Translations under genes and position numbers: made by a program | The notes under the pieces: generated by a model | The model's input: only the letters and a program-made list of their open reading frames with translations | Told to the model about the DNA's origin: nothing | The model's database searches: none | Shown: piece after piece, positions 1-11,433 of the stretch | How positions within the stretch are numbered: position 1 is the first letter of the stretch | Layout: each line of letters starts with the position of its first letter | NCBI GenBank assembly: GCA_004293485.1 | Contig: RDYW01000045.1 | Coordinates: forward strand, 1-64,000 | DNA length: 64,000 bases | DNA from: Sphingobacteriales bacterium | GTDB lineage: Bacteria; Bacteroidota; Bacteroidia; Sphingobacteriales; Sphingobacteriaceae | Direction of reading: 5' to 3'

Positions 1-521
1 TGCCCAGAATGCGCCCGTTCCCCACTGAAACGGCAACGACTGGAGACCTGAAGGCAGACAATCATTTGAGTTTCGCAATGCGATGGCACGGGGTATGTGG
101 ACTGAAGATATGCAGTTCTTGTTCTGCCAATAACGCTGAGTAGTTCAAAATATTGATAACATTTTCTTTCTCAATTTACATGTTTTCCTCCCCCCAAGTC
201 AAATTTGCTTATATCCGCATATAAACTAGACAGTGATCAACGGCACAACATATATTTACACTGGCAACTTCAGTAGAGGCAATACTGTTTACATTGTTCA
301 TCATACTAAATATAGGGGAGCCTGCCATACAAATTCAGTTTACTGCTTTAGATACCACCTGGTCGGATTGGTGTTTTATAGCACGCCGACAAAAAAACCG
401 ATGAATTAGTGCCATTCTGACAGGAAAGGTCAATGGGCCTTGATCGTTGACCACTACAGCTAAATAAATGGCTTGTTATTGCAAATAATGTACTAGCTCA
501 AACAATTAACAGCAAGTTAGT

Positions 522-1904
522 TTATTTCTTTTCAATTTTGCTTACTGTTTTTATTTGGATGTGATATTTTGATAAATCGAGCCCTTTTTTATTGTAATAT
601 GAAATAAAAATTTGTTCGAAACCTAGTTTTTGAGCTTCGGATATGCGTTGTTCAATCCGGGTAACCGCTCTTATTTCGCCCGATAAGCCAATTTCGGCAG
701 CAAAGCAGGTTTTGTAAGATATAGGTATATCTTCATGCGACGATATAATTGCAGCGGCTAGCCCTAAATCAATACTAGGATCTTCCACTTTAATACCACC
801 AGCAATGTTTAAAAAAACATCTTTTGTGCTTAGTTTAAAACCGCATCTTTTTTCTAAAACCGCCAATAACATATTCATACGCTTGGTATCAAAGCCAGTT
901 GCACTGCGTTGTGGTGTGCCGTATGGCGATGCACTTACCAATGCCTGGGTTTCTATCAGCATAGGTCGCATACCTTCTATAGTGGCAGATATGGTTACAC
1001 CACTTAATGGTTCGGTACGTTGCGAGAGTAAAATTTCAGAAGGGTTACTTACTTCTCGCAACCCATTACCCTGCATTTCGTAAATGCCAAGCTCGGCAGC
1101 TGGGCCAAAACGGTTTTTTATTGCCCGCAATATGCGGTAAACGTGGTGCCTATCGCCCTCAAACTGTAAAACAGTATCTACGATATGTTCTAGTATTTTT
1201 GGTCCAGCTATCATCCCATCTTTAGTAATATGCCCTATTAAAAATACGGGAGTGCTACTTTCTTTGGCAAAGCGCAATATCTCAGCGGTGCACTCACGCA
1301 CTTGCGATACGCTTCCTGGCGACGATTCGATATGTGCCGAATGTAGCGTTTGTATCGAGTCGATAATCACCAAATCAGGCCTTAATTGCTCAATTTGTTT
1401 AAAAATATTTTGTGTAGCGGTTTCGGTTAAAATATAGCATTCTCCTTTTGCTAGATTTATTTTTTCCTTTGCGGGATACAACCTTTCGGCCCTTAGCTTA
1501 ATTTGTGTTTCGCTTTCTTCGCCCGAAACGTAAAGTACTTTTAGCCCTACAATGGTAACTGCCAGCTGTAACATTAAAGTAGATTTGCCTATACCAGGTT
1601 CGCCTCCGATTAACACCAACGATCCGGCTACTATACCACCGCCCAACACCCTGTTAAACTCATTATCGGGTGTAATAATACGTTCGGTTTGGGTGTATTT
1701 TATGGTTTCTATTAGGTTTGGCTTGTTTACACGGCTTTTATTTTCCGATGTATCGCCTTTCCAATTGGGAGTTCCAGAGTTTTTTTTCTCTACCACTTCT
1801 TCTACAAAAGTGTTCCATTGCTGGCATGAAGGGCATTTACCCAACCATTTTGCAGCTTCAAAGCCACAGCTTTGGCAAAAGTAAGAGGTTTTAATTTTAA
1901 GCAA
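522..1904 (-). CDS. radA: DNA repair protein RadA/Sms
   Basis: N-terminal CxxC...CxxC zinc finger (CQSCGFEAAKWLGKCPSC), Walker A GGEPGIGKST, KNRFG motif, Lon-like C-terminus. Confidence 0.97.
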   Translation of the reverse strand: MLKIKTSYFCQSCGFEAAKWLGKCPSCQQWNTFVEEVVEKKNSGTPNWKGDTSENKSRVNKPNLIETIKYTQTERIITPDNEFNRVLGGGIVAGSLVLIGGEPGIGKSTLMLQLAVTIVGLKVLYVSGEESETQIKLRAERLYPAKEKINLAKGECYILTETATQNIFKQIEQLRPDLVIIDSIQTLHSAHIESSPGSVSQVRECTAEILRFAKESSTPVFLIGHITKDGMIAGPKILEHIVDTVLQFEGDRHHVYRILRAIKNRFGPAAELGIYEMQGNGLREVSNPSEILLSQRTEPLSGVTISATIEGMRPMLIETQALVSASPYGTPQRSATGFDTKRMNMLLAVLEKRCGFKLSTKDVFLNIAGGIKVEDPSIDLGLAAAIISSHEDIPISYKTCFAAEIGLSGEIRAVTRIEQRISEAQKLGFEQIFISYYNKKGLDLSKYHIQIKTVSKIEKK

Positions 1905-2413
1905 TTTTTAAAAATTGAGCCACAAAGTTAATTTTTAAATCTCCTTAGATGGTAATGATAATTAAATATTTTGAAATAATTTTTAGTTAGAAAAGCCTTA
2001 CATTAATAACTGATTTAACAAAATAAAAAAATACACTATTTAGCATAATTAATATTTCAATACAGCATTTCTAAATAAGATACTATCCCAGCAAAACTGA
2101 TTTACAGAATACCAAAAAACTTACGATATCACTAACGTTGTGCAAATAAAATATTGTTTTAAACATACAATTTATACTAAAAGTTAGCCAAGTAATATCA
2201 TTAAATAAAAAAAATATACCAATGTATTTTGGAGTATGTATAATATATATGTAGCTAATATAAAGTACTTAACAAAGTATAAACAGCTAAAATAAAGTAA
2301 TTTTTTTGTAACAAATTTTATTTATTTTATAGATAGTTGAATAAAAATTTTGTATAACTGATTAATATATATAATTTTAGAGCCGTTATAAATTATACAA
2401 TTTAAAGCATTTT

Positions 2414-3229
2414 ATGAAGCCAAAAATACTTTTACTACTTATACTTACATTTATATCATTAAATACATTTTCGCAATCTAATTTTAGACGTTGGAGCGTA
2501 GGCATACATCCTGGTGTAACTATCGACAATATGGATTTTAGATACGACAAACCTGTTGGCTACAACTATGAAGCCACAAAAGATTTTCAAACAAACAAAC
2601 AATTAATTTTTGGAGTAACCACCGATTTTTATATAACGCCATACATTTCAGTAGGTTTAGACCTTAATAAAGTATATTTAAAAAACGGTCCTGATAATTA
2701 CCACCGTATGTACCGTTCCGATTTTTATTCTGCAGAGTTTAAAGGCGGTTTAGTAATGGGTCAATTTTTTAGATACGATGTAGATAATTGGTTGCTACTT
2801 TTTAAAAACTTTTACGTAGCATCAGGCGTTGGGATTTTGTGGGGCAATAACGACGTAAAACCTTTTAATCCCAATATTACAGGATACCCGATTGCAGGTG
2901 TTTCGCCTGGTACCATTATAGGAAATCCTTTAGGCCATAGGCAACATGATAAAGATGACGGACAAAGTAAATTTACTGGAATTACCGTACCACTTGAAGT
3001 GGGCTATAACGTTAACTTTTTTGATGATTACGATGAAATACGCCATGTAGTATCAATAGGATATCGTACTAATTTTACCACTACCGATAACATTAATGGC
3101 TATGCCGATAGGGCAAATGTGGGTTTTAGAAATATTTACCGCGATACTTACAGTAGCGTAAACTTAACCTACAAATACCATTTTGGTGCTTTTGGAACTT
3201 ATTACAAACCCATCAGAAGTTTTTTTTGA
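2414..3229 (+). CDS. Outer membrane beta-barrel protein (hypothetical)
   Basis: Signal peptide, aromatic-rich alternating strands, 271 aa ORF. Confidence 0.7.
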   Translation: MKPKILLLLILTFISLNTFSQSNFRRWSVGIHPGVTIDNMDFRYDKPVGYNYEATKDFQTNKQLIFGVTTDFYITPYISVGLDLNKVYLKNGPDNYHRMYRSDFYSAEFKGGLVMGQFFRYDVDNWLLLFKNFYVASGVGILWGNNDVKPFNPNITGYPIAGVSPGTIIGNPLGHRQHDKDDGQSKFTGITVPLEVGYNVNFFDDYDEIRHVVSIGYRTNFTTTDNINGYADRANVGFRNIYRDTYSSVNLTYKYHFGAFGTYYKPIRSFF

Positions 3230-3573
3230 ACATCGAATACATACGAGAATATTGTTTAGCTAAACCCTTTGTTTCAGAGGGTTTTCCTTTTGGCGATAAT
3301 CCCTTAGTTTTTAAAGTACATAACAAGGTTTTTTTACTTTTAAGTTTAGATGATAGCCAAACTTTTAACGTAAAATGCAACCCTGAACAAGCCTTAGTTT
3401 ACCGAGCCATATATCCCGAGATTGTACCAGGCTATCACATGAACAAAACCCATTGGAACACCGTAAATTTTAATGGAAGCCTGCCTAATAATTTAATATT
3501 AGACATGATAAACCATTCTTACGAGTTGGTATTTAATAGTTTACCTAAAAAAGTAAAACTAAACCAAAGCTAA
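3226..3573 (+). CDS. MmcQ/YjbR family DNA-binding protein
   Basis: Family-like pattern (FPFGDNPLVFKVHNKVF...KCNPEQA...PGYHMNKTHWNTV); TTG start overlaps the previous stop. Confidence 0.88.
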   Translation: MNIEYIREYCLAKPFVSEGFPFGDNPLVFKVHNKVFLLLSLDDSQTFNVKCNPEQALVYRAIYPEIVPGYHMNKTHWNTVNFNGSLPNNLILDMINHSYELVFNSLPKKVKLNQS

Positions 3574-3575
3574 AA

Positions 3576-4190
3576 ATGGAAACCTACCTGTTTGAAACAC
3601 CTGTGTCTTGTTTGATTTTTTTAATTACCATTTTAATAAGTATTTGCGGTTTTAATAACATCCCTTTTAATGGTAAATTAATGCTGCACCCATACAGTGT
3701 AGCTAAAGGACAAAAATTATACCAAATTTTAAGCAGTGGTTTGGTTCATCAAGATTGGGCTCACCTACTATTTAATATGCTTACTTTTTACTTTTTTGCT
3801 TTTAATTTAGAACGTATTATCGGCCATTGGCAGTTTGGTATAGTATATATTGGTAGCTTAATTTTATGCGATATACCATCAATATACAAATATAAAAATA
3901 ATTTTATGTACCACAGTTTGGGTGCCTCCGGTGCCGTATGTGGGATATTGTTTAGCTATATTTTGTTTTTTCCGTTTACCAAGCTAGTTATTTTCCCTAT
4001 CCCTATTCCTATACCAGCTGTTTTATACGGAGCATTATTTTTACTATACTCATCGTACCTAGCTAAAAAACAAAACGATAACATTAACCACGATGCTCAT
4101 TTTTATGGTGCCCTTTCGGGGATAATAATAACGGCTTTATTAGTTCCTAGTGCATTAATCGATTTTTTTGATGCTTTAATAGGAATTTGA
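3576..4190 (+). CDS. Rhomboid family intramembrane serine protease
   Basis: HLLFNM, GASGAVCG catalytic Ser motif and HDAHFYGAL His motif in a multi-TM protein. Confidence 0.88.
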   Translation: METYLFETPVSCLIFLITILISICGFNNIPFNGKLMLHPYSVAKGQKLYQILSSGLVHQDWAHLLFNMLTFYFFAFNLERIIGHWQFGIVYIGSLILCDIPSIYKYKNNFMYHSLGASGAVCGILFSYILFFPFTKLVIFPIPIPIPAVLYGALFLLYSSYLAKKQNDNINHDAHFYGALSGIIITALLVPSALIDFFDALIGI

Positions 4191-4516
4191 TACCTACCAA
4201 AAATTTAGAGTAGTTTAACTTACCTGAGTTAGATAATTAAAAAATGTAGCATTGGTTATAGTTAGTATCAGCGTTTTAAACTCTCCCTTAAGCAAAAAGT
4301 TTATCGAAATGCCTTATACCATAACAGCTAAAAACCTAGTTGGGGGATATTAATAAACAGATATTAACCCTTTTTTGTACTAAGTAACTATATAATGTAA
4401 CCGAAATCATCAGTCTAAAAAAAAATTACAGGTTATCGCTTTTCCGAAATCAAAAATTCCAAATCAAAAATCACAAATAAAAGATATATTTGTTTTTTAT
4501 TGCAGTATATTAAAGC

Positions 4517-4807
4517 ATGTCAATCATTGCCCAAAAATTAAACTCCATTGTACACCGCACCCAAAAATTGGTTGAGCTATCGGAAGCTTTGCAAGAGCAT
4601 AACGAACTGCTGAGTTTAGAAAACCAAAGTATAAAAGTAGCCCTCGAAACCAGCGAAAATAAACGTAAAGAACTGGCCGAAACGCTAAGAATTTTGAAGT
4701 TGGCAAAAAGTTTTGAAGGCACAAATGAAAAAACACTTGATATGAAGCAAAAAATTAACGACTTTGTGCGAGAAATTGATAAGTGTATTGTATTGCTAAA
4801 AAAGTAA
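4517..4807 (+). CDS. Small coiled-coil protein upstream of zapA
   Basis: 96 aa, charged heptad-like sequence, directly upstream of zapA. Confidence 0.7.
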   Translation: MSIIAQKLNSIVHRTQKLVELSEALQEHNELLSLENQSIKVALETSENKRKELAETLRILKLAKSFEGTNEKTLDMKQKINDFVREIDKCIVLLKK

Positions 4808-4828
4808 TACTGCGAAACAAATGCTCAG

Positions 4829-5119
4829 ATGGGAGAAATCTCTATAAAAATAAATATCGCCGACCGTGTTTATCCCTTAAAGATAAACACCGAAGAAGAG
4901 GAAATAGTGAGGCGGGCAGCCAAAATGATAAACGACCGTATAAAAGAATTTCAAGAAAATTATGCGGTAAAGGATAAGCAAGATTTGCTGGCTATGTGTG
5001 TATTGCATTACGCTACCAGCAATATAAAAGCCGAAAAATTGGTAACTACAACCGATACAAATATTGCTGACCGTGTTTATGAATTGGATATTTTATTAGA
5101 CAAATTTTTTGGTAAATAA
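4829..5119 (+). CDS. zapA: Cell division protein ZapA
   Basis: IKINIADRVYPLKINTEEEEIVRRAAKMINDRIKEF; located before rny. Confidence 0.88.
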   Translation: MGEISIKINIADRVYPLKINTEEEEIVRRAAKMINDRIKEFQENYAVKDKQDLLAMCVLHYATSNIKAEKLVTTTDTNIADRVYELDILLDKFFGK

Positions 5120-5280
5120 CCATTTTTTTACCCACCTGTAATTTGTGGTTTTAGCTTCTGCTAATACCTTCGTAGTTGGTTTTATATTTTATTTTTTTGT
5201 ATTAAAAAATAAAATAACCGTTTCTTTTTTAGTTTTACCATTACTATATCGTAAAACAAATTAATTATTTTAAAAATATT

Positions 5281-6843
5281 ATGGAAATATTTACTTACCT
5301 AGCTATAGCTATTACTGCTTTTGCTGGAGGAATTTTAGGAGGCCGATACCTATTGCGCAACTTATTAAAAAAACAAGAAATTGTGGCACAAAATAAAGCA
5401 AAAGCTATTTTAAAAGATGCCGAAAACAACGCCGAATTAGTAAAAAAAGATCGAATTTTAGAAGCTAAAGAAAAATTTTTACAACTAAAATCCGAACACG
5501 AACAAGAGGTAAACCAAAAAAATATCGGCATAAGCCAGAGAGAAAACACGCTTAAACAAAAAGAACAATCGCTAAACCAAAAACTAGAAAACCAAAACCG
5601 TAAAGAACAAGAGCTAGACATGCAAAAAAAACATTTCGAAAAACAAACCGAAATGGTAATTAAAAAACAGCAAGAAGTAGAAGCTTTAAAAATCCAACAT
5701 ATTACCCAGCTAGAAGCCATAGCAGGACTAAGTGCCGAAGATGCTAAAAACCAAATGGTGGCAAACCTTAAAGAAGAAGCCCGAAGTGCTGCATTAGCTC
5801 AAATAAAAGATATAGTAGACGAAGCCAAACTTACCGCAGCCAAAGAAGCCAAAAAAGTAGTAATACAAACTATACAACGTACTGCCACCGAATCGGCTAT
5901 TGAAAACACAGTATCTATTTTTAATATTGATAACGATGAAGTAAAAGGGCGTATTATAGGCCGCGAAGGGCGAAATATTAGAGCATTAGAAGCCGCCACA
6001 GGTATAGAAATTATTGTGGACGATACCCCAGAAGCCATCATACTCTCGGGATTTGACCCCGTAAGGCGTGAAATTGCCCGCCTAGCACTACACCGCTTGG
6101 TAACCGATGGCCGTATACACCCTGCCCGTATAGAAGAAGTAGTAGCCAAAACCCAAAAACAAATAGAACACGAAATAGTAGAAATAGGCGAACGTACCGT
6201 TATAGATTTGGGTATACATGGGCTTCACCCCGAGTTGATACGCATGGTGGGGCGTATGCGTTACCGCTCATCGTATGGGCAAAACCTGCTACAACACTCA
6301 CGCGAGGTAGCCAACTTTTGTGCTACTATGGCCAGCGAACTAGGCCTAAACGCCAAAATGGCCAAACGAGCAGGCTTGTTACACGATATTGGGAAAGTAC
6401 CCGACGATAATCCCGAATTACCACACGCCATTTTGGGTATGCAATTAGCCGAAAAATATAAAGAACATCCCGAAATATGCAACGCCATAGGTGCCCACCA
6501 CGATGAAATAGAAATGACTTCGATGATATCGCCCATAATACAAGCCTGCGATGCCATATCGGGCGCTAGGCCAGGCGCAAGGCGTGAAATTGTAGAAAGC
6601 TACATTAAAAGATTAAAAGAACTTGAAAGCTTGGCATTATCATACCCTGGGATTGAAAAAACTTTTGCCATACAAGCCGGCCGCGAGCTTCGTGTGGTGG
6701 TAGAAAGCGAAAAAATTAGCGATGCACAATCGGAAATTTTAGCTGCCGATATATCAAACCGCATACAAACCGAAATGACCTACCCTGGCCAAATTAAAGT
6801 TACCGTAATACGCGAAACACGTTCGGTAGCTTACGCAAAATAA
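5281..6843 (+). CDS. rny: Ribonuclease Y
   Basis: N-terminal TM plus coiled coil, KH motif [17 protein letters not shown] motif LLHDIGK. Confidence 0.97.
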   Translation: MEIFTYLAIAITAFAGGILGGRYLLRNLLKKQEIVAQNKAKAILKDAENNAELVKKDRILEAKEKFLQLKSEHEQEVNQKNIGISQRENTLKQKEQSLNQKLENQNRKEQELDMQKKHFEKQTEMVIKKQQEVEALKIQHITQLEAIAGLSAEDAKNQMVANLKEEARSAALAQIKDIVDEAKLTAAKEAKKVVIQTIQRTATESAIENTVSIFNIDNDEVKGRIIGREGRNIRALEAATGIEIIVDDTPEAIILSGFDPVRREIARLALHRLVTDGRIHPARIEEVVAKTQKQIEHEIVEIGERTVIDLGIHGLHPELIRMVGRMRYRSSYGQNLLQHSREVANFCATMASELGLNAKMAKRAGLLHDIGKVPDDNPELPHAILGMQLAEKYKEHPEICNAIGAHHDEIEMTSMISPIIQACDAISGARPGARREIVESYIKRLKELESLALSYPGIEKTFAIQAGRELRVVVESEKISDAQSEILAADISNRIQTEMTYPGQIKVTVIRETRSVAYAK

Positions 6844-6867
6844 CTAAATATCTACTTTTATATAGGT

Positions 6868-6910
6868 AAGGCAAACATGTTATATACAATAATTGTTTGC
6901 CTTATTTTTA
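6868..6910 (+). terminator. Rho-independent-like terminator of rny
   Basis: AAGGCAAACA...TGTTTGCCTT hairpin followed by a T-rich tract. Confidence 0.7.
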
Positions 6911-7058
6911 TATTAAACCTTTAATTTTCTTGTTTTTTATCATCAAAAAAATTAAAATAAGATTTTTAAATTAACATTAGCATGATATTTACTTAACCCA
7001 CAATTAACTTAATGGTAACATTTGGCTAATACTTTTGTGCAAATTAAAAATAACAAAA

Positions 7059-9905
7059 GTGAAGCAAAAATTTTACAAAAAATTATTAATTATTGCTGTT
7101 ATAGTAGTAGTAAGTACAAGTATTGCCAAAGCCCAAACAGGTAAAATTGTTGGTAAAGTAACCGATAAAGCCACAGGCGAAACACTTATTGGCTTAACCG
7201 TAGGAATAGAAGGAACAACCAAAGGAGCCTCTACCGATATTGAAGGTCGTTATAACATAACCTTAGCACCAGGCACTTATGCCTTAACATTTAGGTACTT
7301 AGGCTACCAAACCAAAACTATTACAGGGGTAAGTGTTGCCGAAGGAAAAGTTACAAGTTTGGATGTTATTATTGCCGAAACCACCAGCCAAAACTTAAAA
7401 GAAGTAGTAGTAACAGGGAGTTTTAAAAAGGAAACAGTAGGTGCATTGTATGCGCAGCAAAAAACAAGTGTACGTGTTTCTGACGGTATATCATCAGAAA
7501 CTATAAAACGTTCGCCAGATAACAATACAGGTGAGGTATTAAAGCGTGTAAGTGGTACAAGTATTCAAGATAATAAATTTGTTATTGTTAGGGGCTTAAG
7601 CGATAGGTATAACTCAACTTTATTAAATAATGCACCTTTACCAAGTTCAGAACCTGATAGAAAGGCTTTTTCGTTTGATATTATCCCAACAAACTTAATT
7701 GACCAAATTGTTATAAACAAAACAGCCGCAGCCGATTTACCCGCCGATTTTGCAGGAGGTGTAATACAAGTTAGAACAAAAGATTTTCCGGCCCAAAGGG
7801 TTTTAGACTTTAGTTATTCTGTTGGTTATAACTCTTTATCTACTTTCAACGATTTTAAAGGTGGACAAAGAAGTAGCACCGATTTTTTAGGTTTTGATGA
7901 TGGTTTAAGAAAACTTCCATCAAGTTTTCCTACCAATAGAAGTGGTTTTGTTAACTTAAGCTTACCTAAAAGGGTAGAGTTAAGTAAAAATTTAAACAAT
8001 AATTGGGCTGTACAAAACCAAGGCTTAGCAATACCTAATCAAAACTTTCAGTTCGTTTATGGTAACTCTTATCAACTAAAAAATGAAAGTAAGTTTGGTT
8101 TAATAACCTCATTATCTTACCGTAATGGTATGAATATTAATACCCAACGAAGATCAGATTATTTTGAACTTACAGGTTCAAACCTTAATGATTATACTTT
8201 TGATTACAATGATAATATTTATACTAGAAACATAAATATAGGTGCTTTAGCCAATTTAGCCTACAGTTATAAAAAGTCAAAATTTGCTTTTAAAAATTTA
8301 TATAATCGATCTTTTGATGATAAATTTACCGAAAGAAGTGGAGTATCATTAGAAATACCAAATTTCGACCAAAGAAACACTCAATTTGAAGCTGAACAAA
8401 AATCATTATTAAACTCAATGTTTGAAGGAGAACATTTGTTTGGTAAAAAAAATATTAAACTAGATTGGAACACTTCTTTTAGTTCAAGTACGCGTAACCA
8501 ACCTAATTTAAGAAGGTTGTACTACACCAGAGATATTGGCACAAACGATGCTTTTAGTGCGGCAGTACCCCAAGGTACAGGTAGCCCTAAAAATGCAGGT
8601 CGTTTTTACTCAAATTTAGTAGATTATATATATGGTACATCTGCTAATTTAACAGTACCGTTTGAGTTAGGTAAATCTAAACAAATTTTAAAACTTGGCG
8701 TTTGGAACAATTTTAAAACCCGTGATTTTAGCACTCGCCAACTAGGTTATATTATACCTAACCCAAACAACAATATAAACGATTTATTAAAATTACCACA
8801 AGATCAAATTTTCTCGAATACTAATATAAACTCAAATGGTTTTATTATTGATGAAATTACCGAAAATAGAGATATATATACAGCTTCGGGCTTTTTAAAT
8901 GCTGGCTATTTAATGCTAACCAGCGATATTACTGATAAATTAAAAGTAAATTATGGTTCAAGGGTAGAATCTTACCGCGAACAATTAACCTCAAAAGACC
9001 CTAAAACATTAAAAGTTGATAATTCATACATAGATATATTACCATCTGCAAATTTTATTTATAGCGCAACCGAAAAAACAAATTTAAGGTTAAGCTATTC
9101 TAACACTTTAGCTAGGGCCGAGTTTAGAGAGTTAGCTACATTCTCGTTTTTTGATTTCGAATCTAACAACGTAATTATAGGAAATCCTAAAATTAAAAGA
9201 ACAAGAATTGATAATCTTGATTTTAGAAGCGAGTTTTTCCCTTCAAGTGGCCAAATTTTATCTTTTTCAACTTTTTATAAAAAATTTACCAACCCCATAG
9301 AACAAATTTTTAATGTTGGGTCATCTGCAGCAAGTAAAACATTATCATATCAAAATGCAACAAGTTCAACCTTGTATGGTATTGAGTTAGAAGCTCGTCA
9401 AAAACTTAATTTTTTAGGTAGTAGCAATTGGTTAAACAATTTAACAATTTACGCTAATTGTTCATTTATCAAATCGGAGGTAACTTTAGACCGAGTACTT
9501 TACCCTAATAACAACGATAACAGACCACTTCAAGGACAATCACCTTATTTGTTTAATGGTGGTTTACAATACAGCAGCGATAATTGGAATTTTAACGCAT
9601 TGTATAACCGCATAGGAAGAAGAATTAACATTGTTGGCTTTGGTAAATTTGTGAACAACATTTACCAACCCGATTATTTAGATATTTACGAAAACCCTAG
9701 AGATATGGTTGATTTACAGATTAGTAAACGGTTTGCAAGCAAAAAAGCAGAAATCAAACTTAATATTGGCGATTTATTAAACCAAAAAAGAGTTTTATAC
9801 CAAGATTTTAATAACGATAAAAAGTTTAGCGCAAAAGATGATCAAGTAATATCTTCATTTCAATTTGGTACCAGTTACAGCCTATCATTTAGTTACAAAT
9901 TTTAA
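7059..9905 (+). CDS. TonB-dependent receptor with N-terminal carboxypeptidase-regulatory-like domain
   Basis: GKIVGKVTDKATGETLIGLTVGIEGTTKGASTDIEGRYNI, plug domain, long barrel, terminal aromatic; likely GTG start at 7059. Confidence 0.92.
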   Translation: MKQKFYKKLLIIAVIVVVSTSIAKAQTGKIVGKVTDKATGETLIGLTVGIEGTTKGASTDIEGRYNITLAPGTYALTFRYLGYQTKTITGVSVAEGKVTSLDVIIAETTSQNLKEVVVTGSFKKETVGALYAQQKTSVRVSDGISSETIKRSPDNNTGEVLKRVSGTSIQDNKFVIVRGLSDRYNSTLLNNAPLPSSEPDRKAFSFDIIPTNLIDQIVINKTAAADLPADFAGGVIQVRTKDFPAQRVLDFSYSVGYNSLSTFNDFKGGQRSSTDFLGFDDGLRKLPSSFPTNRSGFVNLSLPKRVELSKNLNNNWAVQNQGLAIPNQNFQFVYGNSYQLKNESKFGLITSLSYRNGMNINTQRRSDYFELTGSNLNDYTFDYNDNIYTRNINIGALANLAYSYKKSKFAFKNLYNRSFDDKFTERSGVSLEIPNFDQRNTQFEAEQKSLLNSMFEGEHLFGKKNIKLDWNTSFSSSTRNQPNLRRLYYTRDIGTNDAFSAAVPQGTGSPKNAGRFYSNLVDYIYGTSANLTVPFELGKSKQILKLGVWNNFKTRDFSTRQLGYIIPNPNNNINDLLKLPQDQIFSNTNINSNGFIIDEITENRDIYTASGFLNAGYLMLTSDITDKLKVNYGSRVESYREQLTSKDPKTLKVDNSYIDILPSANFIYSATEKTNLRLSYSNTLARAEFRELATFSFFDFESNNVIIGNPKIKRTRIDNLDFRSEFFPSSGQILSFSTFYKKFTNPIEQIFNVGSSAASKTLSYQNATSSTLYGIELEARQKLNFLGSSNWLNNLTIYANCSFIKSEVTLDRVLYPNNNDNRPLQGQSPYLFNGGLQYSSDNWNFNALYNRIGRRINIVGFGKFVNNIYQPDYLDIYENPRDMVDLQISKRFASKKAEIKLNIGDLLNQKRVLYQDFNNDKKFSAKDDQVISSFQFGTSYSLSFSYKF

Positions 9906-9980
9906 ATTACTTAACAATATCATAATCTTTATTTAAAACTATATACAAATTAACCGTCTATAATTGTAAAAAAAAAAATT

Positions 9981-11339
9981 ATGAAAAAAATTAAAAGCCT
10001 TATTACGGCAATCTTATGTGTTTCAATTTTAGCGTCTTCATGTTCTAAAAAAAAGGATGAAGTAGTAGTTGAAGATTTAACCCCTCAAACAATTAAAGGT
10101 GATATTACCACAAATACGCTTTTAACTGCAAATAAAACCTGGATTTTAGAAGGTTATGTTAGAGTGTTAAACGGCGCAACCTTAACAATAGAAGCTGGTA
10201 CAGTTATTAAAGGTGATAAAGTAACCAAAGGAGCTTTAATTATTGAGCGTGGCGGTAAAATTATGGCCGAGGGTACAGCTTCTAAACCAATTGTGTTTAC
10301 TTCAAACCAAGCTGTTGGTTCAAGAGCAATTGGTGATTGGTCTGGTGTTATAATATGTGGTAAAGCACCAGTAAATTTTACAGGTGGCGAAGGCCAATAC
10401 GAAGGTGGAATATTAGGTGCTGAAACGGCTAAATATGGCGGTACAATAGCAAACGATAACTCTGGTGTATTAAAATTTGTTAGAATTGAGTACGCTGGTA
10501 TTGCTATACAACAAGATAGAGAAATTAACAGTTTAACTTTAGCAGGTGTTGGTTCGGGTACAGTTGTAGAAAACGTACAAGTATCTTATGGTGGCGATGA
10601 TGGTTTTGAATGGTTTGGCGGCACTGTAAACTGTAAAAACTTAGTAGCCTACCGCTGTACAGACGATGATTTTGATTTTGAGTTTGGCTACGTAGGTCGT
10701 ATTCAATATGCGATTTCAATCAAAGACCCAAATGTATTTGATGCATCAGCTACTGGAGCATCAAATGGTATTGAGTGTGATAATGGTACTAATGTAACCG
10801 ATATACCTGCCAACAAACCTTTACTTTCTAATTTTACGTTTATTGGTCCAGGTGTTAATGCAAATACAAAACACAATGCTGGTGTATTGTTTAGAAAAGG
10901 TACACGTTTTGTATTACGTAATTCTATAATTGTTGATCATTTAAAATCTGGTTTTACCTTAGCAACTGTACAAGCTGGTGATAACTTATTTAAAGATGAG
11001 TCTGAGTTCAAAAACAATTTAGTTTTTTGTGCTACTGCAAATTCAAATTTTAAAGTATCTTCTGCAGGTACTAACTTTGCAACCGATGCAATTTTAAGAG
11101 ATTTTCTTTTAACACCATCAAACGCAAATGCCGAATTAGCAAGTTTAGCCGCTGCTGGTATTACAAGTGCAACTTTACTAAACCCTATTTTAACACTAAC
11201 TTCTACATCGCCTGCAAAAACAGGTGCTAGCTTTACAGGTTTAACAGGTTTTGATGTAGTTAATTTCCGTGGTGCTATGGATACCAACAACTGGGCAAGT
11301 GGTTGGGCTAACTTTGACCCTCAAAATGTTATTTATTAA
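9981..11339 (+). CDS. Predicted lipoprotein, beta-helix-like, partner of the TonB receptor
   Basis: Lipobox ILASSC; TTNTLLTANKTWILEGYVRVLNGATLTIEAGTVIKG, typical of Bacteroidota receptor-linked lipoproteins. Confidence 0.75.
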   Translation: MKKIKSLITAILCVSILASSCSKKKDEVVVEDLTPQTIKGDITTNTLLTANKTWILEGYVRVLNGATLTIEAGTVIKGDKVTKGALIIERGGKIMAEGTASKPIVFTSNQAVGSRAIGDWSGVIICGKAPVNFTGGEGQYEGGILGAETAKYGGTIANDNSGVLKFVRIEYAGIAIQQDREINSLTLAGVGSGTVVENVQVSYGGDDGFEWFGGTVNCKNLVAYRCTDDDFDFEFGYVGRIQYAISIKDPNVFDASATGASNGIECDNGTNVTDIPANKPLLSNFTFIGPGVNANTKHNAGVLFRKGTRFVLRNSIIVDHLKSGFTLATVQAGDNLFKDESEFKNNLVFCATANSNFKVSSAGTNFATDAILRDFLLTPSNANAELASLAAAGITSATLLNPILTLTSTSPAKTGASFTGLTGFDVVNFRGAMDTNNWASGWANFDPQNVIY

Positions 11340-11371
11340 ATTTAAAAGATTAAACATTTTCTTTAAAATAT

Positions 11372-11408
11372 AAAAAAACCGAAGTCTCTCAAAAGCTTCG
11401 GTTTTTTT
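11372..11408. terminator. Bidirectional terminator between convergent genes
   Basis: AAAAAAACCGAAG...CTTCGGTTTTTTT. Confidence 0.85.
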
Positions 11409-11433
11409 ATTTCCTACCAAATTCAAAAAAAAA

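Noticed and set aside
5120-5280. 6S RNA between zapA and rny
   Set aside because: Region is short and AT-rich with no convincing 6S bubble by eye; kept only as a place to check.
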